A stretch of 64,000 nt of DNA. Origin: Melitaea cinxia. Lineage: Eukaryota; Arthropoda; Insecta; Lepidoptera; Nymphalidae. Within the stretch, counting starts at the first letter, position 1. Every line of letters starts with the position of its first letter. Shown in pieces: positions 1 to 10,888 of the stretch. A model generated the notes under the pieces. The model had not been told where the DNA came from. It worked only from the letters and a program-made list of their open reading frames with translations, and did not search any database. The translations under genes and the position numbers were made by a program. Where the stretch lies: NCBI RefSeq assembly GCF_905220565.1, contig NC_059401.1:10660766-10724765 (forward strand). The letters run 5' to 3'.

Positions 1-275
1 AAGCGTCAAGTAAAAACGCATTATTAGATATAACTCGAAAAGTAGTTGTTAGATCTCAAATAAATTTAAATGGGACCAATTGATACACACCACCTTTCGA
101 TCAAAAAAAAAAAAAATTGTCGAAATCGGTCCACACGGTCAAAAGTTCTGATGTAACATACATAAAAAAAAAAAAAAATACAGTCGAATTGAGAACCTCC
201 TCTTTTTTTGGAAGTCGGTTAAAAAAAATACAGTCGAATTGAGAACCTCCTCCTCTTTTGGAAGTCGGTTAAAAA
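1..275 (-). mobile_element. M-family TIR element, partial, cut by window start
   Basis: Minus-strand copy of the family seen complete at 18718-19336. It carries the module-1 part and the terminal AACCGACTTC inverted repeat, which reads GAAGTCGGTT at 261-270. The last roughly 48 bases, including the terminal repeat, occur twice in tandem (about 178-226 and 227-275). The rest of the element lies outside the window. The superfamily is not established; it behaves like a non-autonomous DNA element (MITE). Confidence 0.8.
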
Positions 276-286
276 AACAAAAAACC

Positions 287-560
287 CGCCTGCGTGAAGA
301 ACGACTAATAGAAAATCAACTGAAAAAGCTGGAACAAGATAAAAATTCAATATGCACACAAAGTCCGCGAAATAAATAGAAACAATATTAAACATTTTGT
401 GCTGTACATTTAAAATATATTAATACGGTAGTCCTTCGAAACTTTATGCAACGTCGTACATAACATGCAGTCGGAGACATGCACAAAGAGAGAATGATTT
501 GACTTATCCTCCAATTTCATGCCTCCAATTTTTGAGGTTTATAATGTGATGTCGTAAATA
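287..560 (+). repeat. Repeat N: 3' end of a lost transposon-like ORF
   Basis: Positions 287-379 read as 30 open codons ending in TAG, rich in Glu, Lys, Leu and Gln like the end of a coiled coil. The same sequence recurs in inverse orientation at about 62155-62315, so this is a dispersed repeat and not a host exon. Downstream, about 478-527 matches 62080-62122 but in the opposite relative orientation (see findings). The protein family is not recognised. Confidence 0.6.
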
Positions 561-1076
561 ATTACATTTTTTTCCGCTTACATTGTAACAGCAGGCTGAA
601 CCCTACGAGATTTATCAAAATAATGTACTAAGTATTGTACACATTGAAAAGTTCTACAGAAAACTTCGCTGTGGTATTATGTCTATCTCTTATGGATATC
701 CCACAATAACATTTTTTTTGTCATTTACTTTTTACGACAAACAATGGCTAATTTACGAAGCGATTTTAACCAATACAGCATTAATCCTTATCTAATTAAA
801 TACCCTAAATACATTGTTAATTTAATATAGATCTATAAGGTTCTTTTCAGCATATAATTTAAATGAATATTTTCGAAGATATTACAGATTTAAAAATTGC
901 GCGACGTAGCGTTTGCGGCGGTTCCGGCCGGCCGGGGCGGAGGGAGCGTGCCTATTAGTATAAAAAGTAAATAGGTAAAAATGTAGTGTATGAATTTAGA
1001 TATCAAAATTTGAAAATAAAATAAAATAAAATAAAATAACAAGAAATTTTCATGGGTTAGGAAAAAAATAATTGTT
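561..1076. other. AT-rich gap with a CpG-rich patch
   Basis: No gene or recognised element. A GC-rich patch at about 897-953 (CGTAGCG, CCGGCCGGCC) stands out in AT-rich surroundings and is followed by a short (AAAAT)n microsatellite at about 1013-1039. These may be the inner part of the Helitron-like copy that ends at 1207, but I cannot place its 5' end. Confidence 0.4.
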
Positions 1077-1207
1077 TTACTGTAAAGTTAACGCGTGCGG
1101 GTCACGGGCAGTAATGAATAAATCAAAACTACTGGATCGATTTTAATCATTTTTTTCAGTGAATGACACATATTTTATATCCGTGCGAAGCCGTAGCGGG
1201 CCGCTAG
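1077..1207 (+). mobile_element. Helitron-like 3' terminus
   Basis: Ends in a GC-rich block (CCGTGCGAAGCC... GGGCCG) followed by CTAG and then T at 1208, the layout of Helitron 3' ends (stem-loop, CTRR, host T). The upstream text contains the 'actggatcgattttaatc' phrase common in lepidopteran Helitrons. The 5' end is not located. Confidence 0.6.
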
Positions 1208-1519
1208 TACGTGATAAAGTGCAGACAGAGACACAAGGCACGTCTACACCATTGAGTTTTCTCAGTGCAACCTTGGTAGACGTCTCGCAGACGGACTGCT
1301 AAGATGGAGATATAGGTATATATATGTGTATGTCGGATCTACGGCCACATTCAACAAACTATGTACATTATGCAACCACTTCAGCCAGAACAAAACTAGT
1401 AAAGTCCGTCATCGTTAAGCCGGATAATATGCTTAAATGTTATATCTAGATCCCAATATATTCTTTCAAATGTGATCATTGTATCGACAGTAATAAGGTA
1501 TGGTAGTTTTAACCTAGCT

Positions 1520-1657
1520 GTGAGTAGCATATACTAGAAAGGTACTGTGGAGATGAGATTATACAAATATCCACTCCGAGCGGGAATCGAATCGCGACCG
1601 TCGGTGTATAGGCTCCGCCGACTCGGCATATGCACCATTACACCATAGCGGTCGTCA
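1520..1657 (-). mobile_element. tRNA-derived SINE head
   Basis: On the minus strand a box A, TGGTGTAATGG (complement of 1635-1645), matches the RNA polymerase III consensus TRGYNNARNGG at every position. It is followed about 40 bases later by a box B, GCGATTCGATTCCC (1582-1595). The spacing fits a tRNA-type internal promoter. There is no tRNA cloverleaf long enough to call a gene, so a SINE is the better reading. Confidence 0.65.
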
Positions 1658-1721
1658 TTTACGTATATCTTTATTGCACATAAATTACATAAGGAAAATA
1701 ACAAAATTCTAACATACAAAT

Positions 1722-2371
1722 AATTGTGTTTGCTCGCAAACGAAAAAAAACCGACTTCAATTACATCGACAAGTAATACAACGTAGATCGACGAAAAAAT
1801 AGTCAAGCAACTACGCGTTATTAAAGATTACTCAAAAAGTAGTTATCATATCTCGATAAAATTTATATGTGACCACATGATAAACATCAGCTTTCGATTA
1901 AATTAAAAACTATCAAAATCGGTACACCCAGTAAAAAGTTATTGCGGATTTTCGAGAGTATCCCTCGATTTCTCTAGGATTCCATCATCAGATCCTGGTT
2001 TCCTTATCATGGTACCAAACTAGGGATATCCCCTTTCTAACAAAAAAAGAATTATCAAAATCGGTACATCCAGTAGAAAGTTATGCGGTATAATACAACG
2101 GAGGTCGACGAAAAAAGCGTCAAGTAAAAACGCATTATTAGATATAACTCGAAAAGTAGTTGTTAGATCTCAAATAAATTTAAATGGGACCAATTGGCAC
2201 ACACCACCTTTCGATTAAAACAAAATTTGTCGAAATCGGTCTACCTGGTCAAAAGTTCTGATGTAACATACATAAAAAAAAAAATAAAAAAAAAAAAAAA
2301 ATAAAAAAAAAAAAAAAAAAATACAGTCGAATTGAGAACCTCCTCCTTTTTTGGAAGTCGGTTAAAAAAGT
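1722..2371 (-). mobile_element. M-family TIR element, full length
   Basis: Complete minus-strand copy: starts with the TTGTGTTTGCTCGCAAACG end and CCGACTTC, then module 2, the spacer, module 1, an expanded A/T tract (2274-2322) and GAAGTCGGTT at 2354-2363. It aligns throughout with 18718-19336. There is no coding capacity; short frames inside it are shadows. Confidence 0.85.
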
Positions 2372-3351
2372 GCAAAGGCTTAGTGATAGCACATCAAGAC
2401 AACACAAAAGGGAAAAACGTTTCTGTTTGTAAACACACCAAACTACGTAGGAGTACGTCCTTACTCTGTGCTTTGTTTTTCATAGAGACTCTGATTACTT
2501 TTGGTCTTACTACAAAAGTGAAAACATTGCCAAGAAAACATTTTTTACGTATATTTTTTTAAAGTAGATTTTTATTGTTATTTTCATAGAGAAATTTTAA
2601 ATTTTATATTCATGGTCTTATTTAAGAGCAAATTTCTGGTGTTAGGTCTAAAATTTAAAAGTAAAAATTAAAATTACAAAGTGAGGGGCATAGATGCAAA
2701 AGTGCTGCTTAAATTAGTACCCACTTTCTTAATTTTTTCAAAATATCCAAAAAATCAATAAAATGTACTATACTTATGCTATAATCTGTATTAACTATTA
2801 CATATTTCATAAAAAGTGTAAGAATTTGAAAAAAAAAAAACATTGAAATCTGGATAGAGGCCATTCTGAACCGGTTTTGCATTCGCCATTACAGGATGGA
2901 TGTGGCTTTGCTCCTTTATTTCACGTAGTTTTCTTTAGTCGATGGTTCAGGCTGATTCAGATTCCTCCCGTGACTATGGTTGCTGTAAAGTATGCGAAAC
3001 GTCGGACATCTAAAAAACTTAATAAAAAAGCGAAAAATCCGAAAAATGTTGTTTCATTATAATGTGTGAAATTCGCGTAAACATTAGAAAACAATATCCG
3101 ATTCAGATTATTATTATTGCGAATTAATTTGTTTTTCTGAAATTCCGAATTAAAATGCACCTTTATGAAACAGGCAAGGCAGATAGTGGCACTTTTGTTA
3201 TTTGAGTTTTAACAGAGGTGGTTTTGTACTTCATATTTCTCATGTCATTTTCTATAAGATAGAGACAATATTGCACTTATTTTATTTAATAAAACCAAAG
3301 ACGAGTAGGAAAGGGTTGACAATAAATAAATAAAAATTCTTAAAATGGGAT
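2372..3351. other. AT-rich stretch, no gene recognised
   Basis: No supported gene. About 2870-3115 has a different texture (more GC, a run of CGAAACGTCGG) and reminds me of a dispersed lepidopteran repeat, but only one copy is in the window. The motif ATAGATGCAAAAGTGCT occurs at 2690-2706 and again in the hairpin at 3352-3396. Confidence 0.35.
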
Positions 3352-3396
3352 AGAAGCACTTTTGCATCTATGTGGTATAGATGCAAAAGTGCTTCT
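3352..3396. repeat. Perfect 20 bp inverted repeat with 5-base loop
   Basis: AGAAGCACTTTTGCATCTAT (3352-3371) and its exact reverse complement (3377-3396) are separated by GTGGT. Most of one arm recurs at 2690-2706. It could be two abutting transposon ends or a cruciform-forming site. No known family is assigned. Confidence 0.75.
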
Positions 3397-3424
3397 CAAG
3401 TAAACATTTTTATTATAAAAATAG

Positions 3425-3645
3425 AAAACAAGCGTATGCACCGCCTGATGATAAACGAATGCATGGTATATGTTGTAATGGTATGAATGTTTGTAACAGC
3501 GGGGGCATTACAAGAGCGTTGCCGACTTTAAACCCTTTTTTTTCCCTCAGAGCTCTGGCTACCTTACCACAGGAACATAACACTACTTAAAAGCAGTATT
3601 ATTTAGCCATGATCTTCCGTAAGGTTGCGGTAGGTCCCCAGTTTA
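3425..3645 (+). repeat. D-family interspersed repeat
   Basis: One of six copies of a dispersed family in the window (others at about 23924-24110 and 32945-33130 and 37365-37560 minus; 60263-60547 and 61550-61822 plus). Shared landmarks are 'cctgatg.taa', 'gagctctgg..accttac', 'gcagtattatttagc' and 'gatcttc.gtaaggt'. It is probably a SINE-like or LINE-tail element. No coding frame. Confidence 0.7.
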
Positions 3646-4765
3646 TAATTTTGAATAAGATAGATCCTACTATACTCTACCTCGATGAATAAGAAAATAT
3701 AAGAAAATACAAAATTTTACTATGACTATTTAAGTTAAAAAAATGATTAGAAAATTAAAATTGATTAAGCCTTTAATTATATGAGCAAAATTTGTTTCTT
3801 TTTTAACTATCTTTTGTCTAGTTTACGAGTTGAACTAAAGATTGTTTGAAATTTTGTAAACGAAAATTTTCAACAATCAACAGGCACATTACTGAAAATA
3901 TTTGATACCTCACAATTGTTTTAATAAAAATAATGTATTCCTAACCATAAAGGGATTTTTATATTGTTACGTTACACGTATTGAATTTTAATTTTCTATT
4001 CGTATAATTCATTTCATTACGAATATAGTCACGTCTATACATGGATTTTATTAAAGAATTACTGTAATAGAATTATTTAATGTCAACAATACTTCTTCTT
4101 ACACTCTTAATAGAGTGGTCATGATTTTCATACCATGATTTTTAATAACCATATATCATTATTTTTTCGTTACATTTATGAACCTTTGCTTTATAAACCT
4201 GTTTCACGTCAAAAACCTGTATCGAGATCGATCCATCTGATCTTCTATGATGGTAAAGACAGACATACAGACAAACATTCCTGTCAAACTTATAATACGC
4301 TTCTTATTGCATCATGGTTAAAAAACATTTCATGTTACTCGTTATTTGGAACGATATTGTTATTACGAATGCAATTAAGAATAAATTTAGTATTAAATAT
4401 ATATAAAAAAGTTTGAATTGATATATAGTTAGACAGGTCATTTGTCGGAGTAGTTAAACGATGCCACCAAAGCCTGCAGCTATCTATTTGTCTAGCTCCA
4501 GTTGCTATTTTGATACTTGTAACGAGAACAGTTTTCTTGTAATCCACATCTATAACAATTTATTTAAAATAATAGCCAATATTTAAATCAAATAATGTAT
4601 AAAACTTCTCAATATTGTATTTTATCGTTCAACTGTAAATATTTCTTATTTATTTTATATTATAGTAACAACAATAAAATCTGTCCCTAAATATATAAAA
4701 CATAGGTAATTAGTTGAAACGATATATCGTTAACGATGCAAAGCCTTTTGACTTCTAGTATTTAT
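3646..4765. other. AT-rich stretch, nothing recognised
   Basis: About 1.1 kb with no gene, no tRNA-like promoter and no repeat shared with the rest of the window. Short open frames here (longest about 90 codons near 4135) have low-complexity composition and no motif. Confidence 0.4.
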
Positions 4766-4910
4766 TTATTTATTTATTTTAATTTTTATTTTATACATTA
4801 TTGTAAACCACACATATATTACAAACAAAGCATAAAGATAGTTACAGACAATGAAGTACAATGGGTGGACTCATGGTTAATTAGCAATTTCTTCCAGACA
4901 ACCCAGACAT
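4766..4910 (-). mobile_element. LINE 3' tail, family L
   Basis: On the minus strand the sequence runs from GGTTGTCTGGAAGAAAT through a GTCCACCCATTGTACTTC phrase and ends in (TAAA)n. The same order occurs at 6926-7036 (minus) and, with ATTATTATT, at 48209-48313 (plus). This is the 3' untranslated end of a non-LTR retrotransposon; a short (TAAA) or (TTA) tail is typical. The clade is not assigned. Confidence 0.6.
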
Positions 4911-5954
4911 AAAAAGGAAATTTATTATCTAAATTGGGTAGGTGGTGTAGATGTATAATAATAAACTTACAAACAAATGTCTACATTCTAATACTTATAA
5001 TAAAATAAAGAATTTATTACTATTATTAGTATTATTATGAAAATACATAAATAAATAAAAATAAGAATAAAAATATAATATATATTCTATCATAAACTAA
5101 TAAAGTATGTGAGCAATGAACGTAATTATGCGCAAAATTGACCTTTGAGTTTTAGTATATAATAAATAAATAAGTAAAGCCCTACTACTTTTAGACCAAG
5201 GAAGTCTACTGATTGCTATGTACTCGAATTTTCAGTATAGTTTAGTGTTTTCATGTTTAAATAAGTATGCAATCGTGTTACATAATTGTGTAAGAAAATA
5301 ATAAAAATATATAATAATAAAAAAGTGTCCTTCTTACCCTTTTCTTTATAAAAACAAATATCATACAGTCATTATAAAAATGTATTACAGTAATTTATCG
5401 TACATTTAAGACTTTGTTTGATTTAGATATTAGATTATAGTTGGATGGACTTATTGTTTTTCATTCACATATTTATTAAAGTATTTTCTTTTGCTATTGT
5501 AGCTTAACCTGCCACATTATATTTATCATTATTTCAACGTTTCAACCCCGCTCTAAAGTTACCGTCGTCCTAATAATTATAGTTTACACAACTATTATTA
5601 GTATTATATTTTCGGACAATACAAGCTTTACACGCATGATATTTTTTATACTCGCTTAACATTAGAGAAAATGAAATACCTTTAAAAATCAAGTAATAGA
5701 TTATAATAAAATGTTCAAATTGTCAAATTTTTTCAAACATTGCATTCGAATTCAAAGATATCCAAGGTATAAATTTCAAAAAGTCTTTTAATTCTATTTG
5801 CTAATTAGTCGAGGCTATAGACAAGGATTTTTTCTGTAGTCATTGTTATAATAAATGTAAATCACTGGGAATTCTCCACTTTTATTAAATATTAAGGGTA
5901 AAGATCAAAGTCTAATTGGCTATAATACTCCGTCGTAGACACTACAGGCTGATA
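4911..5954. other. AT-rich stretch, nothing recognised
   Basis: No gene, promoter or repeat supported. Composition is strongly A+T with many short TAA/ATA runs. Confidence 0.4.
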
Positions 5955-5956
5955 TA

Positions 5957-6500
5957 TTAGATCGGGGAAAAAGTGTCTTCGTTCTTTATAGAAAGTAGAA
6001 AGTTAGTTCGTTATAGAAATTCAAGGTCAGATTTGACTAAATTTATGTTGATAAATTATAATAAGTATGTTTTGTTTTGTTTGATAACTAGCCGCCATTT
6101 CGTAGTAATGACAAGATTCCGTTGCTTTTAGACGTTTAGTAGTTTTTACAAGCTTTTTTGTTTAGCTGGCCTTTTTCAAATGGGTGAAAACTGTTTTATG
6201 GTCAATTCTCAGATCTTCAGCTATATCGTAACTACTTAAATGGCGATCTAGCTAAACTTTTTCAAAAATGTCGTCACGTTTATTCGTATTTGCGTGCCCA
6301 GAGTGAAAGGCAACTTAGACATCAATATTGCCTGACTGAAAACGCATAAACTAATTTGGTGCTACTCTTACTTTTTCGCGGCTTGATTCTCATTTTTTTT
6401 TGTATTTTAAGTCAAACTTAAAAAGGTACCGAATTTCTTCGCCATTTTATTGCAACTTTTTCTAGAAATTACAAAAAGACTTCCCCCTTCCCTGATCTAA
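5957..6500 (-). mobile_element. Deleted mariner element with TIRs
   Basis: Terminal inverted repeats TTAGATCGGGGAA (5957 on) and TTAGATCAGGGAA (complement, ending 6500) are flanked by TA on both sides, as expected for Tc1/mariner. On the minus strand, about 6150-6300 encodes a decayed helix-turn-helix stretch with YDIAEDLRIDHKTV, closely matching the frame at 19984-20103. At 544 bp it is far too short for a full transposase (usual elements about 1.3 kb), and stops interrupt it. Confidence 0.8.
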
Positions 6501-6510
6501 TATATATAAA

Positions 6511-6874
6511 CTAGCTGTGACCGCGACTTTGCCCGAGTGGAGTTTCCGTATGGAATCCGCATAGAATATAAAAAAAAATGTTATTGTCTAGTCCACAGAG
6601 TTATAAAGTAATTAAATTTCTTTAATAAAAGTAGCGTAAGTTACTCCTTATTACATTAGCTATCTGCCAGCAAAAGTCCCGTGAGAATCGATCCAGCTGT
6701 TTCAGAGATTAGCCGGGACACACAGATGGATAGACAGACAGACAGACAAAAATTGTAAAACATGTTATTTTGGTATATGTTTGGTATACACGAGTATACA
6801 TCCATACGCATTTAGTAAAAAGCGGTTATTTTATTGTTCTAAACAGACACTCCAATTTTATTTGTTTGAATAGA
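6511..6874 (-). mobile_element. Helitron, family A
   Basis: Reads on the minus strand from TC (6874) to CTAG (6511), inserted between A (6510) and T (6875) as Helitrons do. Family markers are a GC-rich 3' end (CCGCGACTTT...), 'agtagcgtaagttactccttatta', 'ccagctgtttcagagattagcc' and a cagacagacagac run. Related copies are at 29199-29382, 29729-30036 and 42484-42821. Non-autonomous, no Rep/helicase. Confidence 0.75.
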
Positions 6875-6876
6875 TG

Positions 6877-6877
<1 letters not shown>

Positions 6878-6925
<48 letters not shown>
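6878..6925. repeat. (AT)n microsatellite, about 24 units
   Basis: Uninterrupted AT dinucleotide run between the Helitron A copy and a LINE 3' tail. Confidence 0.95.
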
Positions 6926-6928
<3 letters not shown>

Positions 6929-7036
6929 TATCGTAGACCACAAATACATTTTAAACATTAAACATTTTAAAAACAGCAACAGAAAGCGAAGTACAATGGG
7001 CGGACTTATGGCTATTCAGACTTCCAGACAACCCAA
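6926..7036 (-). mobile_element. LINE 3' tail, family L
   Basis: Same order of phrases as 4766-4910 on the minus strand: GGGTTGTCTGGAAG, then 'ataagtccgcccattgtacttcgctt', then the 'ttgtggtctac' end. Only the 3' untranslated tail remains. Confidence 0.55.
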
Positions 7037-7054
7037 AATGTATATACATATATA

Positions 7055-7252
7055 CTAGCCGACCTCGCAAACGTTGTTGTGCCGTATATGTTATAAACCA
7101 CTTTAATCCCTCTCCCCTCTTATTACTTAAGGAAGATAGATATGAAAAATAGGTATTGGCCGATTCTCACCTACCCGACCTACTACATCGGTCCAGCCGT
7201 TTCGGAGGAGTATGTTAACTAACATTGTAACACGAAAATTTTACATATAAGA
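7055..7252 (-). mobile_element. Helitron, family J, short
   Basis: CTAG at 7055-7058 follows A; the other end is AGA before T at 7253. Internal text (CGCAAACGTTGTTGTGCC at the 3' end, 'ccagccgtttcggaggag' near the 5' end) matches the longer copy at 21887-22364. 198 bp, no coding capacity. Confidence 0.75.
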
Positions 7253-7254
7253 TA

Positions 7255-7786
7255 CTAAGCTGGTACCCGCGACTTCGTCTGCGCAGGATTAGTAAGTACT
7301 TCGAGTAGCTTATTCTTTATCTTCTCAATGTCTATCTTTATACAAATATTCATTAAAAAATTGGTTCTGTGACATAAAAATCAATTTGTTACTACCAAAT
7401 GTGAATTGAAAATATATTTTCAATTTTTATTGTATTTATGATTCACTATTTTTGCGATAATGGGTTATTCATAAAAGATAGATAAATGCTGTCGCAGACT
7501 TTTTTTGTAGGACTAATTAAGAGAAACCTTTTTTTTATGCATTATATTAAGTAAACTCCTCAGTTTTTGCAGCGGACGCCAGAATAGCTCACAGATGGCA
7601 GATTTTTTTCCGACTTTCTTGACAATTATCGTTATATTTTGGACAATTCACACACTATCTTTAAAAATTATAACCTATGTGTTATTCTAATGTATAAGCT
7701 ATATTATTGTAAACTTTCATTAAAATCCATTCGATAGTTTTTACGTGAAAGAGGAACAAACTTTAGTGTTTATAATATTAGTAGGA
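7255..7786 (-). mobile_element. Helitron-like element
   Basis: Begins three bases after the previous Helitron with a slightly altered 3' end (CTAAGC where CTAGC is expected), then GGTACCCGCGACTTCG. The 5' end on the minus strand is TCCTACTAATATTATAAA, a typical Helitron start, next to T at 7787. No Rep/helicase frame. Confidence 0.6.
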
Positions 7787-8760
7787 TATATTAGTATATC
7801 CGCCTTACCCAACAACCGAGTAACCCAAGTGAGATTCACTACATAATATATGATATATTATGTAGTATATTATGTAGGTATATAAAATATAAAAAATTTT
7901 ATTCGACAGATTTAGGCTATGAATTTATCGATCCCTATATGTAATAAAAAGTTTTAAATCAAATTATTTGAGGCACTGGGTGGATTTCGTAATATTTGGT
8001 GCATAAGGTCATTTTTAGATAAGAAAAATGATTTTGTACGTGAAAACGTTTAAGCGAACGTATTTTTCTATTCGTGTGATGTATTTTAATATCTGCCCTA
8101 AAGAAGCGATGCTTCCTAACGTCAGCTTGTGACGATCGTTGCCCCTTAATATAGTTCAAGTGAGCTGCCAATATAAAAGGTTGAAAGTGTAATAACTATA
8201 CTGCGTAAATAGTCAAAAGTAAAGGAAATAAGTGATTTCCTGTACGTGTGTAAAATGTTTTGTTATTACTTGAATGATACTTTGCTACCTTATGCAACAT
8301 GATTCTGTGATGTTAGCATCATCAAAGATATGAGATGTCATTACACAAAAGAAAGTTTATTTTATTCTTTTTAAAACATGTAAAAATAAGTTTTTTTTTT
8401 AAATTTACTTTAATTTATTTTTTCCTTTTTTGTTACGCTTTACTAGGTATCTCAGTCTTGTATTCTCAGCAAATCCTTTCATTTGATACCCATAATGTAG
8501 GAAAGCTTAAAAAGTTAGTTTGTCATCAAGTCCACCATATTGGATTTAGAGTAACGTCACTTTGTTATTCGAGTCCAAATGATTCATTCTTTCATTTGGT
8601 ACTGATATTGTACGAGTGCACTAAAAATATCAAGCTATACCATTTTTTCGTTACCTTTTTTTGAAATTTTAATAAAGACCATAGATAACAGATGAGATCT
8701 CTGTGGTAGCGACCTAGTCGTACAGAAAACCCGAGTAGACATTTTTTTGTCTTCCTTATA
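7787..8760. other. AT-rich stretch, nothing supported
   Basis: A 109-codon frame at 8335-8664 is very rich in Phe/Leu/Ile and lies on T-rich DNA; I see no motif or homologue. A 12-base direct near-repeat around a palindromic TATATTATGTAG lies at about 7835-7875. Otherwise nothing. Confidence 0.4.
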
Positions 8761-8984
8761 AGGACCGGACCAGGCATGCCTGATCAGGACTAGATAAGGC
8801 ATGTAAGGCAGATGATTGGATTTTTTAAAAGGACCGGACCGAACCGGCTGAACAGGATGAGATGAGATTTCTCTTTCTGATCTGGACCCGATTAGCAAAT
8901 CTCATCTTATCCTGATCAGGTCCAGATCAGGAAATCTCATCTCATCCTGTTCAGCCGGTTCGGTCCGATCCTTTTAAAAAACCC
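8761..8984. repeat. GC-rich inverted repeat (palindromic element)
   Basis: Left arm 8821-8888 and right arm 8919-8981 are near-perfect reverse complements (AAAAGGACCGGACCGAACCG against CGGTTCGGTCCGATCCTTTT), with a 30-base loop. 8761-8811 adds further copies of the ACCGGACC, CATGCCTGATCAGG and AAGGCAT words. Related sequence lies on the other side of the RTE element at 12350-12530. Confidence 0.8.
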
Positions 8985-9223
8985 GAATGTATATTCTTGA
9001 AAAAATTATTTAACGAAAAAAAAGCGAATTGATATTATAAATATCTTACTTAACATAATTATTATGATATTTATTTCCATTTATTTTTTCCAATGTATTT
9101 ATTTATGTTTTTACTTTAAATATTATTATATTATTATTATATAAGCCTTTTTTCATATCCATGACTTCATATATGTATATGTATAGAAAACTATGTATCA
9201 ATAAGGTGTCTGAGATTAATCTG

Positions 9224-10888
9224 TCATGGCCCCTTTCGGGTATAGGCCTCCTCCAATTGTCCCCATTTTTGCCTGTCGTTAGCTGTCTTCATCCAGTCCC
9301 TTCCTGCCAATCGAATTATGTCGTCTATCCAGCGGGCTGTTGGTCTGCCTCTTTGTCTTTTGCCTCCCGGGCCTGTCCATTTTGTTACTCGTTTAGGCCA
9401 TCTTTCTTCAGAAGAACGGGCGATGTGTCCTGCCCATTTCCACTTCAAGCGCTGCGCGTGTTCTAATGCGTCTATCACTTTTGTTTTGAGTCTGATTTTT
9501 TTACTGTTAACTTTGTCAATGGTCTTGATGCCAAGGATGCTCCTCTCCATAGCCCGTTGGCAGGTACGTATTTTTGACAAGGTACTTTTGTTAAAGATCC
9601 AGGTTTGGGCACCGTACGATAAACAGGGTAATAGACTCGAATCCATCACTTTTTTCTTTAGTTTAATTGAAAGCTTAGACTTTAATATTTCTTTGTAACT
9701 CCAATATTTTTTCCAGGTCATGTTGATCCTCCTGTCTATTTCATCTTGGTGTCTTGTGTTTTTAAATGATATTAGTTTTCCGAGGTAAATATAGCTCTCT
9801 ACGTAATCTAAAGGTGTTTGATTTATTAGTATGGGATTCTTCGTACCGTTGGTAGCCACTTTTGTTTTCGAGATATTTAGTTGTAGACCTATATTTTCGC
9901 TAGCAGCGCTTAGTTCTGTCATCATTTCCTCTAGTTGTTCTGATGTCGCAGCGAAAAGGACAATGTCGTCGGCAAATCGTAGGTTACTGAGGGTTTTTCT
10001 TTCTATGGTTATTCCTTTTTTGCTCCAGTCTAGATCTTTCATTATATTTTGTAAAACAGCTATGAAGATTTTCGGTGACAGCGGGTCCCCCTGCTTCACG
10101 CCTCTATGGATATTAAACTCTGGGCCCAGTCTATCCAGTTTGACCCGGCTTGTACTCTTTTTATAGATGTCTTTGAGAATGTTAATGTATGTGTATGGAA
10201 GATTTTGATGCTCTAATGCGTCCCAGATACTCTGATGTGAAATGGAATCGAAGGCCTTCGCGTAGTCGACATATGCTATGTATATATTTTTCTTATATTC
10301 GAAATATTTTTCTATTATTTGTTCTAAGGTGTGTATGTGATCAGTTGTTGAATACCCTTGACGAAAACCCGCCTGTTCCACTGGTTGGTTCTTTTCTATA
10401 GTTGGCTCTATTCTTTTCTCCAGGCACATTGCAAATAGCTTATACATTGTTGGTAGTAGACTAATAGGTCGGTAGTTATTTATATCCGCTGGGTCTCCCT
10501 TTTTGTATATAAGAATTATTCGTGATTTTGCCCATTTGATAGGGATTTCTTGTTCTTCCAGTATCTTTGTGAAGAGAGTAGTAAGTGGTCCTATCAGTAG
10601 GTGTTTTCCAACTACCAATGCTTCATTTGGGATATTGTCAGCACCCGGACTTTTATCTTTTTTTAATTTTTTAATTTTTATCATTATTTCTTCTTCGTGA
10701 AAGGGTTGGATTGACAAGTTCCTTTCATCTGTTCCGGAAAGCTTTTCATAGCTGTAATTTTCGACAGAATTGTCGTCGTACAGTGTTGTGTAGAAATCGG
10801 AGGCAATTTTAACTAGATCCTTTCGAGTTTGTTGCTTCTTGGTGTTTTTTGGCGCCTTCAATGTTGAAATCCATTTTTTTTTCTGCAT
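9224..10888 (-). pseudogene. RTE reverse transcriptase domain (C-terminal part of ORF)
   Basis: Reverse transcriptase of the LINE. In the 554-codon frame the blocks appear in order: NNYRPISLLPTMYKLF (137-152), QAGFRQGYSTTDHI (172-185), YVDYAKAFDSI (206-216), RGVKQGDPLSP (262-272), catalytic FADD (305-308), LQLNISKTK (335-343) and YLGKLIS further on. Thumb/C-terminal sequence continues to a TGA at 9224-9226. All catalytic Asp residues are present. Upstream it overlaps the endonuclease frame by about 80 bases in another phase, so one indel in an A run (10871-10885 on the plus strand as T) separates the two halves. Confidence 0.85.

Noticed and set aside
6770..6961. 63-codon frame with Tyr-Ile run
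   Set aside because: Reads through the (AT)n microsatellite and Helitron A.
8335..8664. 109-codon hydrophobic frame
   Set aside because: T-rich low-complexity DNA, no homologous motif, no promoter or splice evidence.
9161..10700. Several plus-strand frames of 65-126 codons
   Set aside because: Antisense shadows of the RTE reverse transcriptase frame.
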